Of a stretch of DNA of 39,744 bases, positions 8,719 to 16,584 are shown one piece after another. Under the pieces are notes generated by a model. The model searched no databases. It saw nothing but the letters and a program-made list of their open reading frames with translations, and was not told where the DNA came from. Numbering within the stretch: position 1 is the stretch's first letter; every line of letters starts with the position of its first letter. Source of the DNA: Dehalococcoidia bacterium (GTDB lineage Bacteria > Chloroflexota > Dehalococcoidia > Dehalococcoidales > BS750m-G39); NCBI GenBank assembly GCA_030640325.1, contig DAOWJM010000080.1, forward strand, positions 1 through 39,744. The letters run 5' to 3'. Position numbers and translations under genes: made by a program.

Positions 8719-8795
8719 TGGTGGGCGATACTGGACTTGAACCAGTGACCTCTGCGATGTCAACGCAGTGCTCTAACCAACTGAGCTAACCGCCC
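8719..8795 (-). tRNA. tRNA-Val (GAC)
   Basis: Full cloverleaf on the minus strand. Acceptor GGGCGGT pairs with ATCGCCC, anticodon loop TTGACAT gives anticodon GAC, T-loop is TTCAAGT, discriminator is A, and CCA is encoded (8719-8721). It lies 21 bp after the symporter stop on the same strand. Confidence 0.96.
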
Positions 8796-8816
8796 ACCGA
8801 TACAATAGTAATTCTA

Positions 8817-10211
8817 CTAGATACCCTTCCCCCGGTCAAACCGCTTGCCTCTTATCCTATTTTCAATGAAACTCACCATGAAAAGAAGTAAGCCGCCAAT
8901 CAGCAGACCGCCCAAATCCAAATAGTTTATGTCAAATAATTTGCTGATAAGCGCCACCGATCCCCCACCTATAATCGCCACCAATGCCCCCAAGGGGGTG
9001 ACTTTCAGCCTGTTCTTATAGAAGCCAGCAATTACTGGCAGAATCAAGCCACAGGTATATACGGTATAGGCAAAAAGAAGGGCATTTATTACCCCCTTCA
9101 GGGTTAATGCCAGGAGTAGAGAACCCAGCCCCAGAACTACTATCCCCCAGCGGGAAAGAGACAGGATTTTTCTCTGGCTAAGGGAAGGTTTGAAGCGCCC
9201 CACTATATCCACAGTTAATATTGTGCTGGCAGTTAATAAACAGGTATCGGCTGAAGACATAACGGCACCGAGTAATGCAGCCAGGACTACAGCACCAAGA
9301 AATGGAGGCAAAACCTCATTTATCACTGTGGGGAAGGCTTGCTCTGGCGAAATCTGGGGGAATAAAGCAGATGCCCCCATACCAATCAAGGTAATACAAA
9401 AGGCAAAAGGGATAATAAGCAATGCCGTCCAGAATACTGATACCCTGGCTGTTTTAGTATCCTTGGCACAGAATAGCCGGGAATACATATCAGGTCCCAC
9501 GACGTAGGTTAAACCGACCAGTAAGAGAAGCTTAATTAAATCATACCCGCCAAAATGAGCGCTGAGGGGAAAAGCAAACTGCTCTGGTGAAAGAGACGCC
9601 TGCAACCCGCTCAACCCTCCCAAACGAGACAGGAGTAAAGCCAAGCCACCAAGGATTCCAGCAAATATTATTCCTATTTGCAAGGCATCGGTGCGAATAA
9701 TGGCATACTGACCGCCCAACAAGGTATAAGCGACAAAAATTGCGCTAAACACTATCATCCACATAACCGGGCTGCCCATTCCCAGCACACTCAATATCTT
9801 TCCCGAGGCTACAATCTGACCAGCGATAATACCCATCCAAGAAACAACAATGAGGACTGAAGCGGCTAAGGCTATGCGGCTATCATATTGCTTTCCCACC
9901 AGCTCGGGCAGGGTATAAAGCCCGAACTGCCTCACCTTCTTGGCAAAGAAAAGTCCCAAAACCACCAGCCCAACGCTGCCCACCAATAACCACCATACCC
10001 CGGTCAGACCCTGGGTAAAGCCTAACCCAGCCATACCAACCGTGGCTGAGCCGCCAACAATGGTAGCTAACAGTGAGCTGGTAATAAGCAGAGAGGAACC
10101 CTTCCTCCCAGCCACAAAAAAATCATCAGCCCCCCTCGCCCTCCTCCGGCTCACCAGCCCGATGGCAATCATACCCAAAAAATAGAGAACAATAATTATC
10201 AGCCCCAGCAT
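8817..10211 (-). CDS. Sodium:solute symporter family protein
   Basis: 464 residues with about twelve or thirteen transmembrane helices. The N-terminus (GLVSRRRARGADDFFVAGRKGSS, then ATIVGGSATVGMAG) is the classic SSS-family start with the sodium-site region. GGQYAIIRTDALQ and SSADTCLLTAS segments match helices 5 and 8. These transporters couple sodium entry to uptake of sugars, amino acids, proline, pantothenate or carboxylates. The solute cannot be told from sequence alone. It has a separate transcription unit, and the tRNA-Val gene follows in the same direction. Confidence 0.9.
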   Translation of the reverse strand: MLGLIIIVLYFLGMIAIGLVSRRRARGADDFFVAGRKGSSLLITSSLLATIVGGSATVGMAGLGFTQGLTGVWWLLVGSVGLVVLGLFFAKKVRQFGLYTLPELVGKQYDSRIALAASVLIVVSWMGIIAGQIVASGKILSVLGMGSPVMWMIVFSAIFVAYTLLGGQYAIIRTDALQIGIIFAGILGGLALLLSRLGGLSGLQASLSPEQFAFPLSAHFGGYDLIKLLLLVGLTYVVGPDMYSRLFCAKDTKTARVSVFWTALLIIPFAFCITLIGMGASALFPQISPEQAFPTVINEVLPPFLGAVVLAALLGAVMSSADTCLLTASTILTVDIVGRFKPSLSQRKILSLSRWGIVVLGLGSLLLALTLKGVINALLFAYTVYTCGLILPVIAGFYKNRLKVTPLGALVAIIGGGSVALISKLFDINYLDLGGLLIGGLLLFMVSFIENRIRGKRFDRGKGI

Positions 10212-10388
10212 CTTATATCCATCCTTTGGTTGAGAATGCTTTTGAGATGACCAGTGTGCAGAGAGGACAAGGAGGGTTTGATAGCTTTATCAAAATAGGA
10301 AGATTGAGTTGGACCAATATCACATCCAGGTGATTTAATATAAGCTAAAAGGGTACTTAACTATTCTCCGGGATTTCATACTTCGGCA

Positions 10389-10712
10389 CTATCTGCTTGG
10401 CTTTTCACTACCTATAATGGCAATCTCTATATTCTTGCCGCAGTGGGGGCAGGTTATAATAAAGGCAATGGGCTGCTTCATCACCCGTTCAGCAACAGCG
10501 GTAACCATTGAGTCAATACTATCTAGACGGTGGTCTAACATATCAAGACGCCGTTTAATACGTTCAATATCCTGCGCTTGCTCCTGCCCTACCGCCGTGA
10601 GTTCATCTTTCTCCGCCAAGAACACACCTCTAGGGAGATTATAACCAGACCAATTATATGGGTTAGACGGCACTATGTCAAAGACCGATTCCAGAATTCT
10701 ATGCATAATCAT
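10389..10712 (-). CDS. Small coiled-coil protein with a CPHC zinc knuckle
   Basis: 107 residues, not recognised. The middle (QAQDIERIKRRLDMLDHRLDSIDSMVTAVAERV) is a clear coiled coil of about 35 residues. The C-terminus has ITCPHCGKNIEIAII, half of a zinc ribbon, suggesting a metal site completed by dimerisation. The start at 10712 could instead be the Met two codons later. It diverges from the small EF-Tu-like gene at 10780 across a 67-bp region. No function is assigned. Confidence 0.6.
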   Translation of the reverse strand: MIMHRILESVFDIVPSNPYNWSGYNLPRGVFLAEKDELTAVGQEQAQDIERIKRRLDMLDHRLDSIDSMVTAVAERVMKQPIAFIITCPHCGKNIEIAIIGSEKPSR

Positions 10713-10716
10713 AATA

Positions 10717-10746
10717 TTGATTTACTCAAACCGGATGGCGTATACT
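10717..10746 (+). promoter_or_regulatory. Promoter for the EF-Tu-domain-2-like gene
   Basis: TTGATT at 10717-10722, an 18-bp spacer and TATACT at 10741-10746. A strong AAGGAGGGAG ribosome-binding site precedes the ATG at 10780. Confidence 0.55.
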
Positions 10747-10779
10747 ATAGGCAACAAAAACATATAAGGAGGGAGCCAA

Positions 10780-11034
10780 ATGCCTGAGGAGGTAATTGGA
10801 CAGGTGAGCGACTTCTTTGCCCACCCGGTGGTTGCTGGTATTGATTTGACCGCACCGTTAAACGTGGGCGACAAAATCCATATCAAAGGTCACACTACTG
10901 ATATGGAATTAACTGTTGACTCAATGCAGATTAACAATGTGGACGTTAAAGAGGCTAAAGCAGGAGATGCCATTGGAGTCAAGGTTAGCGAGCGGGTAAG
11001 AAGGGGGGATACAGTCTATAAGGTTATCGACTAA
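10780..11034 (+). CDS. Translation elongation factor-like small protein (EF-Tu domain 2 fold)
   Basis: 84 residues forming a single beta-barrel like EF-Tu domain 2: GQVSDFFAHPVVAGIDL, NVGDKIHIKGHTTDMELTVDSMQINN, AKAGDAIGVKVSERVRRGDTVYKV. There is no GTPase domain. Free-standing copies of this domain occur in archaea and Chloroflexota and are annotated only as translation-factor-like. The role is unknown. The ribosome-binding site AAGGAGGGAG is one of the best in the window and the promoter is good, which suggests high expression. The antibiotic-monooxygenase-like gene follows 32 bp later and may be co-transcribed. Confidence 0.82.
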   Translation: MPEEVIGQVSDFFAHPVVAGIDLTAPLNVGDKIHIKGHTTDMELTVDSMQINNVDVKEAKAGDAIGVKVSERVRRGDTVYKVID

Positions 11035-11066
11035 AGCAAATTTCCGGAGTTATAGAAAGTAAAGAA

Positions 11067-11354
11067 ATGACAGTAAAGGTATTGATAGAGCGTCATGTGA
11101 AAAAGGGCACGGAAGGGGATTTGATTGAGCTACTAAATAAATTACGAATTGAGTTAATCTCACAGCCAGGCTATGTCTCAGGTGAGTTGCTACAGAGCCT
11201 GGAAGATAAATCTATCATCTTCGCCCTTAGCACCTGGTTAAGCGTACTTGACTGGAAATCTTGGGAAGGTAATCCCAGACGTCTAGAAATTGAGTCCAAG
11301 ATTGAACCGCTATTGACTGAAGCGCCAAAGTTGACTATTGCTACATCTTTTTAA
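11067..11354 (+). CDS. Antibiotic biosynthesis monooxygenase (ABM) domain protein
   Basis: 95 residues, one ferredoxin-like ABM domain. A strand with VKVLIERHVKKGTEGDLIELLNKLR leads to PGYVSGELLQSLEDKSIIFALSTWLSVLDWKSWEGNPRR, the usual family flow with W-x-S-x-x-D-W-x-x-W. These proteins are dimeric and include quinol or heme monooxygenases and many of unknown function. No heme ligand can be confidently named. It probably shares a transcript with the preceding EF-Tu-like gene and converges on ribH. Confidence 0.8.
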   Translation: MTVKVLIERHVKKGTEGDLIELLNKLRIELISQPGYVSGELLQSLEDKSIIFALSTWLSVLDWKSWEGNPRRLEIESKIEPLLTEAPKLTIATSF

Positions 11355-11371
11355 GAACTTGCCTTTAAAAA

Positions 11372-11839
11372 TTAGCCTATGCTTTTAACCAAGTTAGCCA
11401 TTTCAATGGCACTTGCCGCCGCTCTAAAGCCCTCATTCCCCTCTTTAGTTCCTGCCCGCTCAATAGCTTGCTCCAGGGTATCGGCAGTGATTACACCATA
11501 AATAACCGGCAGCCCGGTCTCCAAGCCCACTTTAGCGATACCCTTACTCACCTCAGCAGCAATGTATTCAAAGTGAGGTGTTCCACCACGAACCACGGCT
11601 CCCAAGCAGATAACAGCGTCATATCGCTCGGTTTGGGCTAATTTCTTGGCTATTAGCGGGATTTCAAAGGAACCTGGCACCCAGGCAACCTCTATATCTT
11701 CCTCGCCAACGCCGTGGCGAAGCAAGGCGTCCTGTGCCCCCTCAAGTAGCTTCTTGGTAATAAACTCGTTGAAACGGGAAACAACCAGCCCAAACTTCAG
11801 CCCCTTCCCCAGTAACATTCCTTCAAAAGACTTGCTCAT
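11372..11839 (-). CDS. ribH: 6,7-dimethyl-8-ribityllumazine synthase
   Basis: 155 residues, usual length. It joins the pyrimidine intermediate from GTP with 3,4-dihydroxybutanone 4-phosphate, the step before riboflavin synthase, and forms icosahedral or pentameric assemblies. Signatures: VVSRFNEFITKKLLEGA, WVPGSFEIPLIAKKL, CLGAVVRGGTPHFEYIA (substrate phosphate and catalytic His) and PVIYGVITADTLEQAIERAG. AAGGAG precedes the ATG. It is the last gene of the ribD-ribE-ribBA-ribH operon, 20 bp after ribBA. Confidence 0.97.
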   Translation of the reverse strand: MSKSFEGMLLGKGLKFGLVVSRFNEFITKKLLEGAQDALLRHGVGEEDIEVAWVPGSFEIPLIAKKLAQTERYDAVICLGAVVRGGTPHFEYIAAEVSKGIAKVGLETGLPVIYGVITADTLEQAIERAGTKEGNEGFRAAASAIEMANLVKSIG

Positions 11840-11859
11840 TGCTTTCTCCTTATTCTAGT

Positions 11860-13077
11860 TTAATTATCGGAAGCATCCGGTATTTCTAACAGATGACCTA
11901 ACTTTTTCTGCTTTGTCTCCAGGTAATCACGGTTATAGGGATTGGGAGTGATGATAATAGGTATTGTCTCCACCACCTTTAGCCCATAACCCTCCAAACC
12001 TATCACCTTTTTGGGGTTGTTGGTGAGCAGCCGAATCTCATGTAAGCCCAGCTCAGCCAGGATTTGGGCACCTATGCCATAGTCCCGCAGGTCTGAAGGA
12101 AAGCCCAAGGACAGATTAGCCTCCACCGTATCCAGCCCCTCATCTTGAAGGGCATAGGCACGAATCTTGTTATGGAAGCCAATGCCTCGCCCCTCCTGCC
12201 TCATATACAGGAAAACACCCCGCCCCTCGTCGGCGATACTTTGCATGGCTAGGGCAATCTGCCCACCGCAATCACAACGAAGGCTACCGAATACATCGCC
12301 AGTAAGACACTCACTGTGAACTCGGACTAACACCGGCTCCTCGGTAGATATATTCCCCATCACCAATGCCAAGTGCTCATCCGGGTCTATATCACTCTTG
12401 TAGGCGATAGCGGTAAATTCGCCATATCTTGTTGGCAGCTTAGCCTCAGCCACTCGGTGCACCAGCCTTTCATGGCGGCGGCGATAGGCAATAAGGTCAG
12501 CTATAGTTACAATTTTGATTCCAAATCGCTCTGCCATTGCCTCAAGTTGAGGTAGCCGCGCCATAGAGCCGTCTTCACTCATAATCTCACAGATAACCCC
12601 GGCGGGATAGAGCCCAGCTAGCCTGGCTAAATCAACTATTGCTTCGGTATGCCCGGCTCGAACTAGGACACCCCCCTCCCTCGCCTGCAGCGGGAATATA
12701 TGCCCTGGTCGGGCTAAATCGTCAGCCCCAGTAGCTGGGTCAACTATGACTTTGATTGTCTCCGCTCTATCTGCCGCCGAAATGCCTGTGCTTGCCCTAT
12801 GTTTAGCATCAACAGACACAGCAAAGGCAGTGGAAAACTTTGAGGTGTTCTGCCCCACCATCAGAGGAATCCCCAACTCGTCTAACCGCTTGCCTATAAT
12901 AGGTAGGCAAATCAATCCCCTAGCATGCTTTGTCATAAAGTTAATAGCTTCGGGGGTAACCTTCTCAGCAGCTAGCGCCAGGTCACCCTCGTTTTCCCTA
13001 TCCTCATCATCAACGATGATAACAGATTTGCCCTCTTTTACATCCTCAATAGCTTCAGCAATGCTTGATAAGCCCAT
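11860..13077 (-). CDS. ribBA: Bifunctional DHBP synthase / GTP cyclohydrolase II
   Basis: 405 residues. The N-terminal half (about 1-200) is RibB: VDDEDRENEGDL metal-binding acidic loop and the HARGLICLPI region, making dihydroxybutanone phosphate from ribulose 5-phosphate. The C-terminal half (about 205-400) is RibA: HSECLTGDVFGSLRCDCGGQ carries the zinc cysteines, RQEGRGIGFHNKIRAYALQ follows, and the protein ends with the NPKK and GL segments. It supplies both precursors of ribH. It lies between ribE and ribH in the operon. Nothing appears to be missing. Confidence 0.97.
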   Translation of the reverse strand: MGLSSIAEAIEDVKEGKSVIIVDDEDRENEGDLALAAEKVTPEAINFMTKHARGLICLPIIGKRLDELGIPLMVGQNTSKFSTAFAVSVDAKHRASTGISAADRAETIKVIVDPATGADDLARPGHIFPLQAREGGVLVRAGHTEAIVDLARLAGLYPAGVICEIMSEDGSMARLPQLEAMAERFGIKIVTIADLIAYRRRHERLVHRVAEAKLPTRYGEFTAIAYKSDIDPDEHLALVMGNISTEEPVLVRVHSECLTGDVFGSLRCDCGGQIALAMQSIADEGRGVFLYMRQEGRGIGFHNKIRAYALQDEGLDTVEANLSLGFPSDLRDYGIGAQILAELGLHEIRLLTNNPKKVIGLEGYGLKVVETIPIIITPNPYNRDYLETKQKKLGHLLEIPDASDN

Positions 13078-13095
13078 GCTTATCCCTCCCGTAAG

Positions 13096-13731
13096 TTAAC
13101 CTACCAGAAAACCGCGCTCCTGTAGAAAATCTAAAGTTATGCCCGGGGAGCGAGCCTGAGAGAGTTGTTCCACATATTTGGCAACGATATCCACCTCCAG
13201 ATTAACCAAGTCACCCACTCGCCTGCCGCCCAGAGTAGTGTGTTTCCGGGTATAATCAACCACAGAAACCTGAAATGAGCTGGGAGCCTTGGTCACAATA
13301 GTCAGACTAACCCCATCAACGGCAATAAAACCCTTCTCCACCATATAGTACATTAGCTGAGGCGGGGCTTCAAATCCGAGCATCATTGCCCCACCACCCC
13401 GGGCGACAGAGGTTACCCTTCCGGTATCATCGACATGTCCCTGCACCAAGTGCCCACCCAGGCGCCCGCCTAAAGGTAGAGGTCGTTCTATATTAACTCC
13501 ATCCCCAGCCCTCAAGAGTCCAAGATTAGTCCTCTTTGATGTCTCAGGCATTACATCGACAGAAAACGAATTGCTATCAAAATTGGTTACCGTCAGGCAC
13601 ACGCCGCTAACAGCCATACTTGCGCCGCTTTCCATTCCCTGGAGAACATCGCCGGCGGCGATAACCAGACTTCCAGATTGCGCTGAAATAACTCTACCTA
13701 CCTCTCCTATAATCCCGGTAAACACCTTCAC
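13096..13731 (-). CDS. ribE: Riboflavin synthase, alpha chain
   Basis: 211 residues with two tandem lumazine-binding barrels: FTGIIGEVGRV ... SGVCLTVTNFDSNSFSVDVMPETSKRTNLG, and GGHLVQGHVDDTGRV ... AVDGVSLTIV ... VVDYTRKHTTLG. It dismutates two lumazines to riboflavin. The GTG at 13731 overlaps the ribD stop by 4 bp (GTGA), favouring translational coupling. A second GTG six bases later would give the canonical MFTGII start. It is part of the riboflavin operon. Confidence 0.96.
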   Translation of the reverse strand: MKVFTGIIGEVGRVISAQSGSLVIAAGDVLQGMESGASMAVSGVCLTVTNFDSNSFSVDVMPETSKRTNLGLLRAGDGVNIERPLPLGGRLGGHLVQGHVDDTGRVTSVARGGGAMMLGFEAPPQLMYYMVEKGFIAVDGVSLTIVTKAPSSFQVSVVDYTRKHTTLGGRRVGDLVNLEVDIVAKYVEQLSQARSPGITLDFLQERGFLVG

Positions 13732-14831
13732 TCCCCTTTCGCCACAACATATCCGCTAACCATCAAATCATCGCCCAGCTTTTCCACCCTAACCCGCTCT
13801 AACCTAAATGATTCTGCCACCTTGCTAACCCCTCTGCCAGCGACCGCTGTCTTTGCCACCTCTCCACCAATGATAATAGGGGCAATAAAGGCGATAACCT
13901 TATCCACCAGCCAGCGGTCAAATAGAGAACCAAGCAGAATTCCACCGCCCTCGACTAAAACACTGGTAATTTCCCGCTCACCCAATGCCCTTAGCAACTT
14001 CTCCAAATCTACCAACCCCTCTGCTGTGGGCGATTCCAGTATTTCAGCACCAGCCTGAGCAAAAGCTGCTTTCTCCTTTAGCGTAGCCGTCCTGCCCAAT
14101 GCCAGAAGTGTTCTCCCCGGCTCATTAAATACTTGAGCAGTTAATGGCGTTCGCCCTTTACCATCCACAATCACTCTGAGCGGTTGCTTTCTGGCTGTGC
14201 CCCCCCTCCCACCGGAGCATCTGGTTGTAAGGTGAGGGTCATCTGCCAAGAGGGTATTCACCCCAGCCATAATAGCATCAGTGGTATAGCGGAGACAATG
14301 GACATACTTCCTCGCCTCCCTGCCGCTAATCCACCGAGAATCACCCTTTCTGGTGGCAATCTTCCCATCCAGGCTTACAGCAAATTTGGCGGTCACAAAA
14401 GGGATGCCGGTAGTAATGAATTTGGTATAAGCCTCGTTAATCTCTTTAGCCTCCTCTTCATGCTCACCAAGATATATTTCAATGCCTTCCCTCTCCAGCT
14501 CGTCTTTACCCCGCCCTGAAACCGAAGGATTGGGGTCAAGCATAGCCATATGAACCTCTCTGATGCCAGCAGAAATTATTGCCCCAGTACACGGTGGAGT
14601 CCGACCATGATGGCAGCAAGGTTCCAGAGTAACATACATCACGCCCCCCCCAGCCTGCTCACCCGCCTGCTTCAGGGCTAATACCTCGGCATGATGGGAG
14701 CCCGGTGGCTGGGTATAGCCTTGCCCTACAACCACACCTTCCTTAACCACCACCGCTCCCACTGCCGGGTTAGGGCTAGCCTGCCCCAGAGCTAGTTTAG
14801 CCAAGGAAAGCGCCTGCTCCATATAGTCCAT
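13728..14831 (-). CDS. ribD: Riboflavin deaminase/reductase
   Basis: 367 residues, full length. The N-terminal deaminase has the zinc motif HAEVLAL ... LEPCCHHGRTPPCTGA. The C-terminal reductase has TAKFAVSLDGKIATRKGDSRWISG, IMAGVNTLLADDPHLTTR and VLVEGGGILLGSLFDRWLVDK. It carries out two consecutive steps after GTP ring opening. It is the first gene of the operon. No FMN riboswitch (RFN element) was recognised in the region upstream. A large palindromic repeat begins about 55 bp upstream instead. Confidence 0.97.
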   Translation of the reverse strand: MDYMEQALSLAKLALGQASPNPAVGAVVVKEGVVVGQGYTQPPGSHHAEVLALKQAGEQAGGGVMYVTLEPCCHHGRTPPCTGAIISAGIREVHMAMLDPNPSVSGRGKDELEREGIEIYLGEHEEEAKEINEAYTKFITTGIPFVTAKFAVSLDGKIATRKGDSRWISGREARKYVHCLRYTTDAIMAGVNTLLADDPHLTTRCSGGRGGTARKQPLRVIVDGKGRTPLTAQVFNEPGRTLLALGRTATLKEKAAFAQAGAEILESPTAEGLVDLEKLLRALGEREITSVLVEGGGILLGSLFDRWLVDKVIAFIAPIIIGGEVAKTAVAGRGVSKVAESFRLERVRVEKLGDDLMVSGYVVAKGE

Positions 14832-14886
14832 GGCATTGCCATTCTAGCATCTCCATCAAAAAAAGTGCAACATTAGCTCGATTGTT

Positions 14887-15091
14887 ATTAACCCCATCCT
14901 CTATTATTAGTTTTATTAAGTGACCCTCCCCCTTTATGCACCCTAAAAAATCAAAGATTTTTTAGGGAACCCGCTTTATCCCCCTCCCTTAGATAAGGGA
15001 GGGGGAATGGTGTCTAAGAGAGGCGGAGCTCTCTTAATTAAATATTTCCCCCTTCCCCTGAGGGGAAGGGGGTCAGGGGGATGGGGTCAAT
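14887..15091. repeat. Palindromic MITE-like repeat with nested hairpins (copy 1)
   Basis: This fills most of the 383-bp gene-free gap between ribD and lepB. Terminal inverted repeats ATTAACCCCATCC (14887-14899) and GGATGGGGTCAAT (15079-15091) match in 12 of 13 positions. Inside are four perfect hairpins in series: 14941-14967 (12-bp arms, CCCTAAAAAATC), 14980-15005 (12-bp arms, CCCCCTCCCTTA), 15016-15035 (7-bp arms, AAGAGAG) and 15048-15072 (11-bp arms, CCCCCTTCCCC). No open reading frame for a transposase is present. The central AGAGAGGCGGAG hairpin recurs in the second copy near 18797. Confidence 0.75.
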
Positions 15092-15214
15092 GCCACGGAG
15101 AAACGAAACATGATAATCTGTGTCACTAATCTATCTGAACTAGCTCACATCAACTCCTCTAGAATGATGAAGTCGGATAGGGTATAATTAGGATTAACTA
15201 GGGGTAACTACTAA

Positions 15215-15784
15215 ATGAGAACCTTTTTCCGCGACATTCTAATAACGCTAATACTGGCAATAGTCATCTTCTTCCTGCTACAAGTCACAGTTCAGAGTTT
15301 TATTATAGTAGAGCGTTGCATGGAGCCCGAGTTTCAAGAAGGAGAACGACTATTAGTTAATAAAGTGGTTTATTATTTCCACGAACCTGAAAGGGGCGAT
15401 GTGATTATACTACACCCGCCCTTTAACCCCGAAGCAGTCTATATCAAACGCATCATTGCTTTACCCGGCGATACGGTAGAGGTGAAAGAGGGGGCGGTAT
15501 ATGTTAACGACACCGAGCTAGACGAGCCCTATATTAAAGAGCCTCCCACCTATACCTACGACCAGGAAGAAATCCCTGAGAATGAATACTTTGTTCTCGG
15601 CGACAACCGCAATAATGCCAATGATTCCCATAAAGGCTGGACAGTGCCCCGCGAGAATATAATTGGCAAAGCCTGGCTATCATTCTGGCCACTAAAGGAA
15701 TGGGGGCTGGTTCCTCGCTACCCACTACAGGAGCAACTTGCCAGCTCTATCAAGCACATAACTGCCCTCTTAGGGGTAGATTGA
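15215..15784 (+). CDS. lepB: Signal peptidase I with Cys in place of the catalytic Ser
   Basis: 189 residues: one N-terminal membrane helix (about 8-27), then the S26 protease domain outside the membrane. It removes signal peptides from secreted proteins. Family motifs are clear: GERLLVNKVVY, RGDVIILHPP, YIKRIIALPGD with the general-base Lys78, and VLGDNRNNANDS. The nucleophile motif, normally SMxPT, reads CMEPE here: residue 35 is Cys (codon TGC at 15317-15319), and the Thr position is Glu. All other motifs are intact, so this is either a cysteine-variant peptidase or a defective copy. A TATAAT box lies at about 15182-15187. pyrE follows 5 bp after the stop. Confidence 0.9.
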   Translation: MRTFFRDILITLILAIVIFFLLQVTVQSFIIVERCMEPEFQEGERLLVNKVVYYFHEPERGDVIILHPPFNPEAVYIKRIIALPGDTVEVKEGAVYVNDTELDEPYIKEPPTYTYDQEEIPENEYFVLGDNRNNANDSHKGWTVPRENIIGKAWLSFWPLKEWGLVPRYPLQEQLASSIKHITALLGVD

Positions 15785-15801
15785 AGGGGGTGAGGTCGAT
15801 A
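15784..15801 (+). repeat. GGGGTGAGGT motif, copy 1
   Basis: AAGGGGGTGAGGTCGATA spans the pyrE start region. Near-identical stretches occur at 18859-18876 and 23331-23347. It is purine-rich and resembles an extended ribosome-binding region, but the distance to the next start differs at each copy. Confidence 0.45.
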
Positions 15802-16365
15802 GAAATAGAAAATGTAGAGGAAATCTTCGAAAAATCGGGGGCTATACTAAAAGGGCACTTCCTGCTCACCTCCGGCCTGCACTCCCCGGTCTATTGGGAA
15901 AAGTTCCGAGTTTTGCAATTCCCCCACTACACCCAGCAGCTTTGTCGGCTGATTGCTAACCACTTTCGGAAGCAAAAAATCCAGGTAGTGGCTGGACCAA
16001 CAACTGGTGGCATTATCCTAGCTTTTGAAGTGGCTAGACAGTTAGGAGTAAGGGGTATATTCGCTGAAAAGGAAGGCGACCAAGAGCGGGCTTTCAGGCG
16101 GGGCTTCAACATTGACCCCGGCGAGCGAGTCCTTATCGTGGATGATATTCTCACCACCGGCAGCTCCATACGCCAAGTTATGGCGGCAGCGACCAGGCAA
16201 GGGGGCATAATAATAGGCATAGGGGTATTGGTTGACCGCTCCGAGCAAAAGATGGAATTTGGTGTCCCCCTTTTTAGCTGTCACCGGACAGAAACCATAA
16301 CCTACCCAGCACAGGATTGCCCTCTGTGTGCTGCCAAAATCCCCCTGGTCAAACCCGGCGGCTAA
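15790..16365 (+). CDS. pyrE: Orotate phosphoribosyltransferase
   Basis: About 191 residues from a GTG at 15790, usual length for the family. It transfers PRPP ribose phosphate to orotate in UMP synthesis. Motifs: LTSGLHSPVYWEKFRVLQ, GPTTGGIILAFEVARQLG, FAEKEG and the PRPP loop VLIVDDILTTGSSIRQVM. A C-terminal CPLC pair is present, as in many OPRTs of this group. An upstream ATG in frame at 15700 would overlap lepB by 85 bp and add unconserved residues, so it was not chosen. It is probably co-transcribed with lepB. No other pyrimidine genes are in the window. Confidence 0.93.
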   Translation: MRSIEIENVEEIFEKSGAILKGHFLLTSGLHSPVYWEKFRVLQFPHYTQQLCRLIANHFRKQKIQVVAGPTTGGIILAFEVARQLGVRGIFAEKEGDQERAFRRGFNIDPGERVLIVDDILTTGSSIRQVMAAATRQGGIIIGIGVLVDRSEQKMEFGVPLFSCHRTETITYPAQDCPLCAAKIPLVKPGG

Positions 16366-16382
16366 AATGTCCTAAAGGGCTA

Positions 16383-16411
16383 TTGACAAAACGATAGCAA
16401 GCTCATATACT
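16383..16411 (+). promoter_or_regulatory. Strong promoter of the pantothenate operon
   Basis: TTGACA at 16383-16388, a 17-bp spacer and TATACT at 16406-16411, close to consensus. Transcription would begin near 16418, just before the structured leader. Confidence 0.8.
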
Positions 16412-16430
16412 AAAATTGATAATAGTTATT

Positions 16431-16513
16431 AGCTATCGACCCATAGGGCGGTAAGCTTTTTAAGAAGTTTTTTAATAACCCGGGTCGCTTGGATCGGATA
16501 CGACCGAGACGGC
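16431..16513 (+). promoter_or_regulatory. Tandem pan-motif-like RNA leader
   Basis: Two hairpins, each with one bulged A per strand. Hairpin 1 (16431-16457): AGCT/AGCT, bulged A53, ATCG/CGGT, bulged A39, CCC/GGG, loop ATA. Hairpin 2 (16484-16513): GTCG/CGGC, bulged A109, CTTGG/CCGAG, bulged A93, TCG/CGA, loop GATA (A numbers are the last digits of the position). The known pan RNA motif is a stem with two conserved bulged adenosines, often in tandem, upstream of pantothenate genes in Chloroflexi and others. The position before this pan operon and after its promoter fits. The Rfam match was not run. Confidence 0.75.
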
Positions 16514-16535
16514 AAAAATAGAGTTTGTATTTGGG

Positions 16536-16570
16536 ATGCCTTCTCTGGCTGTGTCGGAGAAGGCATTTTT
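16536..16570 (+). terminator. Intrinsic terminator in the pan leader
   Basis: Perfect 10-bp stem ATGCCTTCTC / GAGAAGGCAT with an 11-nt loop, followed by a T-run. It lies between the bulged-A hairpins and the first pan-operon gene, so it is placed to act as an attenuator. Confidence 0.85.
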
Positions 16571-16584
16571 AGTATAAATCTGGC

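Noticed and set aside
14832..14886. FMN riboswitch upstream of ribD
   Set aside because: No RFN-element conserved blocks were found in the short leader or within the palindromic repeat region.
15700..15789. Upstream ATG start for pyrE
   Set aside because: It would overlap lepB by 85 bp and add residues not seen in the family; GTG at 15790 fits the conserved N-terminus.
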